In this document: piece by piece, positions 1-7,075 of the stretch
How the letters are laid out: every line of letters begins with the position of its first letter
Position numbering within the stretch: the first letter of the stretch is position 1
From: Chitinophaga sp. Ak27
GTDB lineage: Bacteria > Bacteroidota > Bacteroidia > Chitinophagales > Chitinophagaceae
Length of the DNA stretch: 64,000 nt
NCBI RefSeq assembly: GCF_012726295.1
Contig: NZ_JABAOB010000012.1
Coordinates: forward strand, 62,001 to 126,000
Direction: 5' to 3'
Notes under the pieces: generated by a model
What the model was told of the DNA's origin: nothing
Databases searched by the model: none
Seen by the model: the letters and a program-made list of their open reading frames with translations, nothing else
Made by a program: the position numbers and the translations under genes

Positions 1-397
1 TTTCTCCTTCCGCCGGCTCATATCCAAAGTAACGCCATCCATCAATGACCTGCTCCGGCGACCCTCTGCTGATTCCCAATTGCAATCGCCCGGCTGAAAT
101 TAAGTCCGCCGCCCCTGCGTCTTCTATCATATACAGCGGATTTTCGTAACGCATATCAATTACGCCCGTTCCAATCTCTATTTTGCTTGTTTTGGCGCCG
201 ATAGCCGAAAGCAATGGAAATGGAGATCCTAACTGGGCTGCAAAATGATGTACCCGAAAATAGGCGCCGTCTAAACCAATTTCTTCCGCAGCAACTGCCA
301 GATCAATAGATTGAAGCAACGTATCGCTGGCTGTACGGGTGCTATAGGCTGGATGATTAGACCAGTGCCCGAACGATAAAAATCCTATTTTCTTCAT
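1..397 (-). CDS. LLM class flavin-dependent oxidoreductase, N-terminal part
   Basis: Reading leftwards from an ATG at 397, about 132 codons stay open to the window edge, so the C-terminal part is outside the window. The protein starts MKKIGFLSFGHWSNHP and continues with AEEIGLDGAYFRVHHFAAQLGSP, then IGTGVIDMRYENP, and later LISAGRLQLGISRGSPEQV. This order is the standard N-terminal half of luciferase-like monooxygenases: a beta strand, the H-H-F/A substrate-side loop, the IGTGV strand and the AGR-L-GI-RG segment. Such enzymes use FMN or F420 in a TIM barrel; in Bacteroidota FMN is expected. The substrate cannot be told. The next gene on the same strand ends about 110 bases upstream of this start, so the two need not be one operon. 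The family call is firm; the full length is unknown. Confidence 0.85.
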   Translation of the reverse strand, partial: MKKIGFLSFGHWSNHPAYSTRTASDTLLQSIDLAVAAEEIGLDGAYFRVHHFAAQLGSPFPLLSAIGAKTSKIEIGTGVIDMRYENPLYMIEDAGAADLISAGRLQLGISRGSPEQVIDGWRYFGYEPAEGE

Positions 398-510
398 AAA
401 TCTGGTTTCGCGGGGAAAAATAACCAAATATTATCTCTTTTTCATTTACTGTAACGGTTTCCTCCAGGTTAGTGCCCGGCCCGTATTACTTTCATAGGGC
501 TACCATAGGG

Positions 511-1503
511 CTACTGATTTGTACTCACCGTCGAATGAATGTGGTTGTCGATAATATAAGGTGTAATTGGCTTTAACTGGTAACCAGAAACCTCCGGATG
601 CTCTCCTGCCCATGTGTAATATTCCATTTTCCCTTTAATCTTAGCATACCAAACCTTTCCAACAGCTTGGTAGGTGATAGTATCCGGCCTGGTTATCTTC
701 CTGAAATGTTGCTGCTTCTCTGCATCTAATGCTATAACCGTCGTGTAAGGTATTTTCTGGTCACAGGCTACCGGCTCGTAATGATCTTCATGCCAGTACA
801 TGCACCCTCCGGAGCCCAGTTTATCCTTCCACCACCACATGCCGCCAGTTCCCAATACCAGCGATATCATTACCGCGGCCGCCAACGTTTTCGTTGACTT
901 TCTCCCTGTTTGTTTTTCCTTACTGGGCTCCGCAGTTTCAACGCTCTCATTTTCCTTGCCCTTTGTATCATTCATCGATGGCAGATGCATCGGAATTTCC
1001 GGAATTGCCGGATTTCCGGCAGGCCCATCACTGCTGGTTGGCGGCGGGGTGGCCAGCAAACCGAATCGTGCTGCCGGTATTCCTGTTGCCGGGCCAGTAT
1101 CATCTAACACCAGGCCTTCCTTTATATCCTCCTCGCCGGTAATCGTTTTTCCCATTTCCCAGGGCCTGCCCCGAAAGTCAATTAACCAGGCCAACAGCTC
1201 AATATTCTTCTCATCTGGCCTCCCCGACTTCCCTCTCAAATAATTCACCAATGGCCTGAACTTATCCGTATCACATCGCTGAAGGATAGCCTGACAGCTT
1301 TTCGATTCACTCAAATCCCCACAGAAATCCCTGATCACCTTTTCATCTTTCCTGCTCACATCTGTCGTGCATTTCTTTACACACTCCTCTTTGAGTTTTG
1401 CAGGGGTGAGGTACATCAGGCCATGAGGTAGCGTATTGTTTTCCCTTTGTTGTTCATACGCCTGCATAACCAGCCGCTGATAGTCGATAAAAACTGTTGC
1501 CAT
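511..1503 (-). CDS. Hypothetical one-TM protein with IP-rich linker
   Basis: I do not recognise this 330-residue protein. I chose ATG 1503 (MATVFIDYQRLVMQAYEQQ) rather than the upstream ATG at 1545, because the extra residues lie in a repetitive tract and add nothing domain-like. The N-terminal ~130 residues are soluble, charged and contain several cysteines (ECVKKC, FCGDL, ERCDT-like spacing). A low-complexity Pro/Gly linker with a short NPAIPEIP repeat follows, then a Lys/Glu-rich stretch, one membrane segment at about residues 207-223 (LAAAVMISLVLGTGG) and a C-terminal ~100-residue domain containing GGCMYWHEDHYEPVACD. The tail would be periplasmic or extracellular if the Lys-rich side is cytoplasmic. 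This layout (soluble domain, linker, TM, outer domain) resembles membrane-anchored signalling or regulatory proteins, but no function can be assigned. Confidence 0.7.
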   Translation of the reverse strand: MATVFIDYQRLVMQAYEQQRENNTLPHGLMYLTPAKLKEECVKKCTTDVSRKDEKVIRDFCGDLSESKSCQAILQRCDTDKFRPLVNYLRGKSGRPDEKNIELLAWLIDFRGRPWEMGKTITGEEDIKEGLVLDDTGPATGIPAARFGLLATPPPTSSDGPAGNPAIPEIPMHLPSMNDTKGKENESVETAEPSKEKQTGRKSTKTLAAAVMISLVLGTGGMWWWKDKLGSGGCMYWHEDHYEPVACDQKIPYTTVIALDAEKQQHFRKITRPDTITYQAVGKVWYAKIKGKMEYYTWAGEHPEVSGYQLKPITPYIIDNHIHSTVSTNQ

Positions 1504-1529
1504 AAATGAAATTATAGAACTGAATAATC

Positions 1530-1597
1530 GGAATTGAACCCGCATTCCCGGAATTATAAATGGAATACCAGGAATTACTGGAATTATCGGAATTGTT
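1530..1597. repeat. Iterated 9-bp GGAATT repeats
   Basis: GGAATT or GGAAT begins at 1530, 1550, 1562, 1571, 1580 and 1589; the last four are exactly 9 bases apart. On the minus strand the tract is an in-frame extension of the neighbouring gene and would encode Ile-Pro-X triplets, without an ATG until 1545. A three-unit version with the same 9-base step lies inside that gene at 992-1015. The repeats could be iterated protein-binding sites or a coding repeat caught in expansion or decay. Confidence 0.6.
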
Positions 1598-1630
1598 TGT
1601 AAATCAACCTCTTACCTCGATCTATCTTTG
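1596..1630 (+). promoter_or_regulatory. Candidate promoter for the 47-residue peptide gene
   Basis: TTTG at 1596-1599 and TATCTTTG at 1623-1630 match the Bacteroidota -33 (TTTG) and -7 (TAnnTTTG) boxes, with a 23-base gap, at the long end of the usual range. Transcription would start near 1636. That leaves a leader of about 230 bases before the ATG at 1865. The leader includes a stem-loop with GCTGCCGG (1807-1814) pairing with CCGGCAGC (1826-1833). Confidence 0.45.
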
Positions 1631-1864
1631 TTTTGCAATCGGGTAACGCCTCCCTTGCTAAGAGGCTCTCTGTACAGAACCAATGCACCCCGGGCAAAGA
1701 AAGCGGAAGCCGGTTACCGGCTTGGGAAGCGATGATCAGCTTCCGTAATCCACGCCCACTCCTTCCCAAAAAAGCAAGAAGCGCTTCTTCACTGACTCAA
1801 AACGCCGCTGCCGGCTGCCCGGCAACCGGCAGCCTATTTCCTAAACATCCAAAAAACTAAAACT

Positions 1865-2008
1865 ATGTTACATATTATATTAAGTTTCTTATTGGCACTC
1901 TTGAACCCAAGCCACTCCAACAACGGCAACCATAATAATGATCCACAGGTCACTGTTCTTGATGATACCGGCGGCGAAACAGGAACTATTCCTCCAAGGA
2001 AACCCTGA
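1865..2008 (+). CDS. Small peptide with hydrophobic leader (47 aa)
   Basis: This short frame opens with ATG at 1865 and reads MLHIILSFLLALLNPSHSNN, then an Asn-rich stretch, then DPQVTVLDDTGGETGTIPPRKP. The first ~14 residues are a hydrophobic core typical of a Sec signal or membrane anchor; the rest is polar. Three things argue that it is a gene: the leader-like N terminus, a strong intrinsic terminator 12 bases after the stop, and a candidate promoter upstream. It lies just before a lipoprotein histidine kinase and its response regulator. That position is compatible with a signal peptide or small regulator of the sensor, but this is inference. There is no Cys, so it is not a lipoprotein and not a cyclic autoinducer of the Cys-thiolactone kind. 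I do not recognise a family. Confidence 0.55.
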   Translation: MLHIILSFLLALLNPSHSNNGNHNNDPQVTVLDDTGGETGTIPPRKP

Positions 2009-2020
2009 TAGATCATCTCC

Positions 2021-2050
2021 GTGAGGCAAGCAATGCTTGCCTCACTTTTT
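2021..2050 (+). terminator. Intrinsic terminator after the small peptide gene
   Basis: GTGAGGCAAGC (2021-2031) and GCTTGCCTCAC (2035-2045) form a perfect 11-bp stem with a 3-base loop, followed directly by five T. It lies 12 bases after the stop of the 47-residue frame and before the kinase gene, so the two are separate transcripts unless readthrough occurs. Confidence 0.85.
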
Positions 2051-2116
2051 CTATAGCGGTTAATAATAATTTCTCAACATGGAGAAATTCAATACTTTTA
2101 AGAGAAATAATCCCTG

Positions 2117-3793
2117 GTGCGCCCCTCAAACATTATCCTGACCTTATTCCTTGGCTGCCTGGCAGCCTGTACTTCCAACCGGGAAGTTCCACAACCTGTT
2201 CCTGCCCCCACGTTGAAAAAAGGAGAATCCTACTTCAACAAGAATAACGACTCTGCTTTCTACTATTTCAACCAGGTGGCAACTGAGGCGACCGACAGTT
2301 TGGATATTGCCATGGCCTATACTTATATGGGTATCATCCAGGCATATGAGGGAGACCATTACGGAGGACAGGAAAGCCTGTTGAAATCCCTTAATTATCT
2401 CGATGAATACAAAAAAGAAGACCAGGGGTGCCTCAGCTCCGACTACCATGAACTGGGCAATGTTTGTCTTAATCTTAAAAACTATGACGCCGCGATCGAC
2501 TACTACCAGAAAGCGCTTAAATACATAAAAGACCCGGACTTCGAAGCAGTAGCACTCAACAGTATAGCCCTTACTTACCAGAAGAAAGGCGACTATGACC
2601 AGGCGATCAATTTATACAAATCCCTGCTGGCTAAAAGTAAGGGCAAGCAAAAAGAGTATGCCCGGGTACTTTCCAACTATGCCAGGACCAAATGGCTGAA
2701 AGATTCCGCTTATCCAGCCGGGACAGAGCTGCAACAAGCATTACAAATCCGTAAGGATTCCAATGATATCAGGGGGCTCAATGCCAGCTACGCCCATCTG
2801 TCGGACTTTTATACCGTTTCCTCACCCGATTCAGCACTCTACTATGCCGGGAAAAGGTATGAAATGGCCAGGGAAATGAAAAGTCCGGACGACGAAGTCG
2901 AGGCATTATCAAAACTTATTACACTTAGCCCCACCAATTTGTTGAAATCTTACTTTGCCCGTTACCAATACCTGACAGATAGCATCCAAACGGCGAAAAA
3001 CGCCGCCAAGAACCAATTCGCCCTAATCCGGTATGAAGCCGCAAAAAATAAGGCCGATAACCTTCAGCTGCAAAAGGACAATGCCCAAAAGAAAACCCAG
3101 CTCGTAGTACAGCGATTCATATTGGCATTGACCATCCTTTTCTTCATCATCGCCGGAATTGTGCTGGTCCTTCGGTACCGCAGGCGCCGCCAACAGATAG
3201 AACTTGCCTCCCGGCAAGCTATACAGGAACATCAGCTTAAAACCTCCCAGAAAGTACACGACGTAGTGGCCAATGGCCTGTACCGCATCATGGCTGACCT
3301 GGAGTATAAACCAGCAGTAGATAAAGAGCAGCTGATAGATAAGATCGAGGTACTGTATGAGCGATCCCGCGATATCTCGTACGAGCACTCCACCACCTCA
3401 GTAACTCCTTTTCACGCTAAAATTGACGAACTGCTCCAGTCCTTCGGCTCTGAACATATCAAGGTCCTGATCGTTGGCAACGGCCCGTTACTCTGGAGCC
3501 GGACCAATGAGCAGGTACAGCATGAGATAGAACATATCCTGCAGGAATTGATGGTCAATATGAAAAAACATAGCCAGGCCAATGCTGTTATGATAAAGTT
3601 CGATTATCACCAGGGCCGGGTTCAGGTGCTCTATACCGATGATGGCATCGGTATTTCTCCGCAAGTTAAGTATGGGAACGGATTGCAGAATACGGAAAAC
3701 CGTATTAAAAGAATTGGCGGGCAATATACATTTGAACATCCTGCAAAAGGGTTAAAAATTCACATTTCCTTTCCAATAGCTCAATCCTCATGA
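2117..3793 (+). CDS. Lipoprotein TPR sensor histidine kinase
   Basis: This 558-residue protein starts at GTG 2117; no in-frame ATG gives a better signal. A type II signal ends in the lipobox LAAC with Cys18, so the sensor part should be lipid-anchored outside the cytoplasm. Residues ~30-270 are tetratricopeptide repeats (for example NLKNYDAAIDYYQKALKY and KKGDYDQAINLYKSLL), followed by a coiled region, a membrane segment at ~335-353 and a cytoplasmic kinase part. The likely phospho-acceptor is His381 in KVHDVVANGLYRIM, a variant H-box common in Bacteroidota. The ATPase has an N-box (QELMVNMKKHSQA, Asn481), a G1 box (DDGIGI, from 508) and a G2 box (GNGLQNTENRI). It overlaps the response regulator gene by four bases, so the two form a two-component pair. 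The signal sensed is unknown. Confidence 0.9.
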   Translation: MRPSNIILTLFLGCLAACTSNREVPQPVPAPTLKKGESYFNKNNDSAFYYFNQVATEATDSLDIAMAYTYMGIIQAYEGDHYGGQESLLKSLNYLDEYKKEDQGCLSSDYHELGNVCLNLKNYDAAIDYYQKALKYIKDPDFEAVALNSIALTYQKKGDYDQAINLYKSLLAKSKGKQKEYARVLSNYARTKWLKDSAYPAGTELQQALQIRKDSNDIRGLNASYAHLSDFYTVSSPDSALYYAGKRYEMAREMKSPDDEVEALSKLITLSPTNLLKSYFARYQYLTDSIQTAKNAAKNQFALIRYEAAKNKADNLQLQKDNAQKKTQLVVQRFILALTILFFIIAGIVLVLRYRRRRQQIELASRQAIQEHQLKTSQKVHDVVANGLYRIMADLEYKPAVDKEQLIDKIEVLYERSRDISYEHSTTSVTPFHAKIDELLQSFGSEHIKVLIVGNGPLLWSRTNEQVQHEIEHILQELMVNMKKHSQANAVMIKFDYHQGRVQVLYTDDGIGISPQVKYGNGLQNTENRIKRIGGQYTFEHPAKGLKIHISFPIAQSS

Positions 3794-4455
3794 TTACAAA
3801 GGTACTTATTGCCGAAGATCACGAAAGCGCCAATATTTCCGTGCAGAAAACGCTGGAAGAACTCAGCATCGCCGACGTCGCATATGCCTATTATTGCGAT
3901 GACGCGTTGAATAAGATAGTACAGGCAGTTAAAGCCAACAGCTCTTTCGATCTCCTTATTACAGATTTGTCTTTTGACCCAGATGACCATAAACAGGTAC
4001 TATCTGGGGGTATGGAGCTAATTACCGCCGCCAGGGAAGTGCAGCCCGACCTGAATATCCTGGTCTTCTCGGCAGAAAACAGGTCGGCTGTTATTGACCA
4101 GCTTTACAACAATTATGACGTTGACGGATTTGTACGCAAAGCCCGGCACGATGCCCGGGAGTTGAAAGAGGCCATTAACGAAATAGCCCTTCACCGCCGC
4201 TATTTCCCACGCCATATCAGGCAGCTGATCGACAAAAAGAACGCCTACTCATTCTCGGATTTTGATATCACCATCATCACACTGCTGGCGCAAGGAATGC
4301 TGCAGAAAGACATACCTGCACACCTGCAACGTAATGGAATAAAACCTTCCGGCCTAAGCAGCATAGAAAAAAAACTCAACCAAATGAAAGATGCCCTTGG
4401 CTTTACCAAGAATGAACAACTGGTGGCCTACTGCAAGGATTTAGGCGCTATATAG
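3790..4455 (+). CDS. Response regulator with HTH-like output domain
   Basis: The start overlaps the kinase stop as ATGA, so the genes are translationally coupled. Residues 1-125 form a receiver domain: acidic pair E9/D10 (IAEDHE), phospho-acceptor Asp59 (LLITDLSFDP), Ser94 in the fourth strand (LVFSAEN) and conserved Lys117 (GFVRKA). The C-terminal ~70 residues (FSDFDITIITLLAQGMLQKDIPAHL and onward) resemble a NarL/LuxR-type DNA-binding domain, with the recognition-helix region at SGLSSIEKKLNQMKDALG. It is diverged from the canonical LuxR signature. The partner is the TPR kinase just upstream. Targets are not visible; the operon that starts 60 bases downstream is an obvious candidate on position alone. 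Confidence 0.88.
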   Translation: MITKVLIAEDHESANISVQKTLEELSIADVAYAYYCDDALNKIVQAVKANSSFDLLITDLSFDPDDHKQVLSGGMELITAAREVQPDLNILVFSAENRSAVIDQLYNNYDVDGFVRKARHDARELKEAINEIALHRRYFPRHIRQLIDKKNAYSFSDFDITIITLLAQGMLQKDIPAHLQRNGIKPSGLSSIEKKLNQMKDALGFTKNEQLVAYCKDLGAI

Positions 4456-4514
4456 GCATCTCAAAAAAAATAGGCGATTACGGTTTCCCATAAAAAAAGA
4501 AGGTTGACGGAATC

Positions 4515-4522
4515 TATTTTTG
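4515..4522 (+). promoter_or_regulatory. -7 promoter box of the six-gene operon
   Basis: TATTTTTG fits TAnnTTTG. Transcription would begin near 4528, about 16 bases before ATG 4544. No convincing TTTG is seen at the -33 distance. The position rules out the earlier in-frame start at 4520, which lies inside the box. Confidence 0.5.
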
Positions 4523-4543
4523 TTTCATAAAATAACCAACGCT

Positions 4544-4753
4544 ATGAAACGAAAATATTACGTCAACAACAACGTTCAGTATAACGGCGACTATGAAGTG
4601 CACGTTAGTACCTGTGAATACTTTTCCATGATGTTTAACCGGACAGAGATCGGAGAATTTGAAACTTGCCAGGAAGCCATCCGCAAAGCAAAGAAACTTT
4701 ATCCAAAGGCAAATGGCTGCTTTACTTGTTGCAGACCCTGTCATACAAGTTAA
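4544..4753 (+). CDS. Small Cys-rich conserved protein (69 aa)
   Basis: Starting at ATG 4544 (MKRKYYVNNNVQYNGDYEVH) the protein has 69 residues and ends CFTCCRPCHTS. The pattern YYVNxNxQxNGDxEVHxxxC in the first half, ExxTCxEAxRxAKxxYPxAxGC in the middle and CxxCxxxCHTS at the end is one I associate from memory with a widespread family of very small bacterial proteins, often found beside restriction or other accessory genes. The six cysteines and two histidines suggest a structural metal site, probably zinc. It is the first gene of a six-gene run on the plus strand (gaps of 50, 49, 10, 11 and 39 bases). Its role is unknown; a small nucleic-acid-binding or regulatory protein would be a guess. 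Confidence 0.8.
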   Translation: MKRKYYVNNNVQYNGDYEVHVSTCEYFSMMFNRTEIGEFETCQEAIRKAKKLYPKANGCFTCCRPCHTS

Positions 4754-4803
4754 ACGATACTGCCAGTTCTTTTGTAACCCCTTATCTCCGAACCCATCGA
4801 TCC

Positions 4804-5004
4804 ATGAAACGTTTATGCGCCTGGCTGCTTATAGGCTGTGTTCACTGCAAACCGGTAAACGTGTATATCTGCGACAGCAAATATGCTACCAGGTATCATT
4901 ATAATGTGAATTGCCGTGGACTCAGCAACTGTAAGCATCAAATCATCAGTATTCCCCTCGAAAAAGCAATGGCCACCAGGACCCTTTGCAAGTGGGAACA
5001 ATGA
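4804..5004 (+). CDS. Small exported protein with YHxxxxCRGLSNC motif
   Basis: ATG 4804 opens a 66-residue protein, MKRLCAWLLIGCVHCKPVN, with a short hydrophobic start that could be a lipoprotein signal (Cys12 or Cys15) or a simple anchor. The rest contains VYICDSKYATRYHYNVNC, then RGLSNCKHQI and EKAMATRTLCKWE. A core of Y-H-x(4)-C-R-G-L-x(2)-C followed ~20 residues later by A-x(4)-T-L-C is a recurrent small motif in Bacteroidota; the two Cys, His and final Cys could bind a metal. An overlapping longer frame from 4666 runs through the preceding gene and is not preferred. It lies 50 bases after the Cys-rich protein and 49 before the HNH gene, as part of the same operon. Function unknown. Confidence 0.7.
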   Translation: MKRLCAWLLIGCVHCKPVNVYICDSKYATRYHYNVNCRGLSNCKHQIISIPLEKAMATRTLCKWEQ

Positions 5005-5053
5005 CCTGGCCCCGACCGGAACTATATTTCAATACACTCCAATTGTTGTTATT

Positions 5054-5455
5054 ATGACCACTCCAGGCAACTCACCACATAGATATTTGCAGTTTAAGGG
5101 AGATCAATTTTATAGCAGGTATATCCAGGAAGATATTCCGGCAACAGCTGCCCCCGCAAGACCTCCGGACCCTGGCTTCCTCAACGGAAAATCTCACGGC
5201 AGCTATGGCGCACTATTATTTCACCCTCACTGGAAGGCGAAACGAAAGGAAATATTACAACGTGATATGCATCGTTGTGTGCACTGCCGCAGCGACAAAG
5301 ACTTGCAAGTGCATCACCGGCAATACCACTTTATAGCACGCGAGCAACAATTCCGCCTTCCCTGGGAGTATCCCGGTCATCTGCTCATCACGCTTTGCGA
5401 ATCCTGTCATAGTAAAGGGCATAGTAAATACAAAGTACCCACCATCACTATTTAA
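5054..5455 (+). CDS. HNH endonuclease family protein
   Basis: The 133-residue protein starts at ATG 5054 (MTTPGNSPHRYLQFKGDQFY). An earlier frame start at 4916 lies inside the preceding gene. The HNH fold is in the second half: WKAKRKEILQRDMHRC leads to the zinc pair Cys75-x2-Cys78, the catalytic-strand His87-His88 (LQVHHRQY), then LLITLCESCHSKGH with Cys115-x2-Cys118, His119 and His123. This C4 zinc-finger HNH pattern is found in McrA-like and homing-type nucleases and in many small stand-alone HNH proteins. Such enzymes cut DNA using a single metal ion. The first ~55 residues are unassigned. In the operon it lies between a small exported protein and the 188-residue hypothetical protein, which supports a nucleic-acid-targeting role for the cluster. 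Confidence 0.85.
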   Translation: MTTPGNSPHRYLQFKGDQFYSRYIQEDIPATAAPARPPDPGFLNGKSHGSYGALLFHPHWKAKRKEILQRDMHRCVHCRSDKDLQVHHRQYHFIAREQQFRLPWEYPGHLLITLCESCHSKGHSKYKVPTITI

Positions 5456-5465
5456 TTAAATAGAT

Positions 5466-6032
5466 ATGAGCTTATTTGATATTTTCAACCGGCAACGCCA
5501 GAATGGGCACACCCATACCATGGCCATTGAAACCGCTATACCGGATATCCCGGAAACAACTTTCATTGAAAAGGCACCACCGGAAAAAGAGCCTGCCGAT
5601 GAAAAACCAGTTACGCCGTTTAACGGCGGCATACATCTCTTATATGATTTCCTCGACAAGAATTATGAATCCAAAGGCTATAACGACGCATTGATCAATC
5701 CAGATACAACGCACCTGGAGCAAAATGTGATTGCGTTAAAGAATGACCTGGAAAGATCCATCCGAAAAGTAAAAACGTTCTACGAAGACTTTATCCGCCA
5801 AATTAATTTCCACATTTCGAGCAGAAGCAGGAGCGGCATGATCGATACCGTAGAAGAGCTTACCATCAAGAAGGAAATTGCGGAGAGCCATATCAGCCAG
5901 GTAAAAGAAATTGAAGCCCAGGCAAAGCTCAACGAGGGCGTTGGACATGGTATCATTATCAGCTATAGCCGGGGATTCAGGAATGGTTTGGCCGCCATTT
6001 CCAGTCATATCATCCTGAACAAAAACTTCTAA
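5466..6032 (+). CDS. Hypothetical helical protein preceding the DUF4407-like gene
   Basis: This 188-residue protein begins 10 bases after the HNH gene and ends 11 bases before the membrane protein gene. The first ~60 residues are low complexity and rich in Pro and Glu (PEKEPADEKPVTP). From about residue 60 the sequence looks helical: GGIHLLYDFLDKNYESKGYNDAL, then LEQNVIALKNDLERSIRKVKTFYEDFIRQI and a Glu/Lys-rich helix ending in GVGHGIIISYSRGFRNGLAAI. The last stretch is Gly-rich and moderately hydrophobic but not a clear membrane span. No signal peptide is visible. The tight spacing and the coiled-coil character suggest that it works with the following DUF4407-like protein, perhaps as a cytoplasmic partner. 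I do not recognise a family. Confidence 0.75.
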   Translation: MSLFDIFNRQRQNGHTHTMAIETAIPDIPETTFIEKAPPEKEPADEKPVTPFNGGIHLLYDFLDKNYESKGYNDALINPDTTHLEQNVIALKNDLERSIRKVKTFYEDFIRQINFHISSRSRSGMIDTVEELTIKKEIAESHISQVKEIEAQAKLNEGVGHGIIISYSRGFRNGLAAISSHIILNKNF

Positions 6033-6043
6033 AACCGGGCGTT

Positions 6044-7036
6044 ATGAAACATCTATGGGTTCGTTTCGGCTGCTTTATGACCGGATACAACTATAACATT
6101 TTACGCAACTGCAGCGAAGCTGCTTTTAAATCCGTGAAGAAATATACAGCAGCCATACTGATTGTTTGCATCCTGTGGTTTTTTATTGGTTTCGCATTTG
6201 CACACCGCTACCTGTCACTTAGCTTCCCAGGTTGCCTATTGGCTGGCATGCTCTCCACCCTGATCATTGTACAGGTAGAAAAGCAGATCGTACTATCTAT
6301 TCATCCCAGCCGGTTACTGCTCATCCTCAGGGGCTGCCTGGCCTTTATAATGTCTAACCTCGGCGCTGTGATCATCGACCAGATTCTGTTTGAGAAAGAT
6401 ATCGAGATTGAAAAGATTTCCTACATATCGGAAAAAGTGAATAGGATACTGCCCTTGAAAACAGAAGAACTACGGAAGCAGATGGCCGCGCTGGATACGA
6501 CGATTAATAAAAAAGAGCAGGAAAAAGATAATTACGTCGAAGATATCAGTAAACATCCTACCACAACTGGTACCACGATACAAACAACCACTAAGCGGGT
6601 GCCTGTACAAACCGTCACATCTTCCGGAAAGGATACGGAGGCCTGGAAGACAGTGACTGACCGTACCGTTACATCAATGCTGGTGCCCAATCCCAAAATA
6701 GCATTGATTCCCTCTCTCGACTCTACCATTGGCGCAATGCGGCAACAAAAAGCCCAAAAGGAAAATGAACTGCTCCACATCAGGCCCGCCCTTGAAGCAG
6801 AAATGAAAGCACATACGGGATTCCTGGACGATCTAACCATCATGATCCAAATGTTATCCGCCTCTCATGTGGCCCTGGCTTTCTGGTGCTTGTGGATCCT
6901 GTTTTTCCTGTTTATCGAGATGCTGGTATTATTCAGTAAAATGGGCGACAAGTCTAATGATTACGAAAAAGTGGTACTGCACCACATGAACTTACAGATG
7001 CGGCGACTTGATGCCCTGGGAAAAGGATTTGAATGA
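6044..7036 (+). CDS. DUF4407-like four-TM membrane protein
   Basis: The 330-residue protein has the layout of the DUF4407 family. A short cytoplasmic start ends RNCSEAAFKSVKKY and leads to three membrane spans at about 35-53, 58-76 and 90-110. A long soluble region of ~160 residues follows (coiled-coil EKISYISEKVNRILPLKTEE, a Thr-rich segment, then another coiled coil), and a fourth span lies near 272-293 (LAFWCLWILFFLFIEMLVLF). The conserved V-x-K-Q-I-V-L-S after span 2 (residues 76-84) corresponds to the family's DR-like position, here VEKQIV. The Thr-rich part of the loop (TTTGTTIQTTTKRVPVQTVT) is unusual. The biochemical role of the family is unknown; coiled-coil loops of this kind are often involved in sensing or oligomerisation. 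In this operon it connects the nuclease genes to the membrane. Confidence 0.8.
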   Translation: MKHLWVRFGCFMTGYNYNILRNCSEAAFKSVKKYTAAILIVCILWFFIGFAFAHRYLSLSFPGCLLAGMLSTLIIVQVEKQIVLSIHPSRLLLILRGCLAFIMSNLGAVIIDQILFEKDIEIEKISYISEKVNRILPLKTEELRKQMAALDTTINKKEQEKDNYVEDISKHPTTTGTTIQTTTKRVPVQTVTSSGKDTEAWKTVTDRTVTSMLVPNPKIALIPSLDSTIGAMRQQKAQKENELLHIRPALEAEMKAHTGFLDDLTIMIQMLSASHVALAFWCLWILFFLFIEMLVLFSKMGDKSNDYEKVVLHHMNLQMRRLDALGKGFE

Positions 7037-7075
7037 TAAAACTGCAGACAACATCAATATCAAAAAAAATTTACG

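Noticed and set aside
496..513. Tandem ATAGGGCTAC at the stop of the one-TM gene
   Set aside because: Only two 11-base copies; too short to argue for more than a local duplication.
800..1243. Plus-strand frames of 147, 82 and 65 residues opposite the one-TM gene
   Set aside because: They are antisense shadows; the minus-strand frame has a coherent TM protein layout and continues beyond them.
1633..1860. 75-residue plus-strand frame before the small peptide gene
   Set aside because: It starts with TTG at about the predicted transcript start, has a Ser/Pro/Arg-rich composition without a family, and overlaps a stem-loop. Treated as leader sequence.
2144..3739. Minus-strand frames opposite the histidine kinase
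   Set aside because: Hydrophobic shadow translations; the plus strand carries all kinase motifs in one frame.
4666..5004. 112-residue frame starting inside the Cys-rich protein gene
   Set aside because: The part before 4804 overlaps a convincing gene in another frame; only the ATG 4804 version has a signal-like start.
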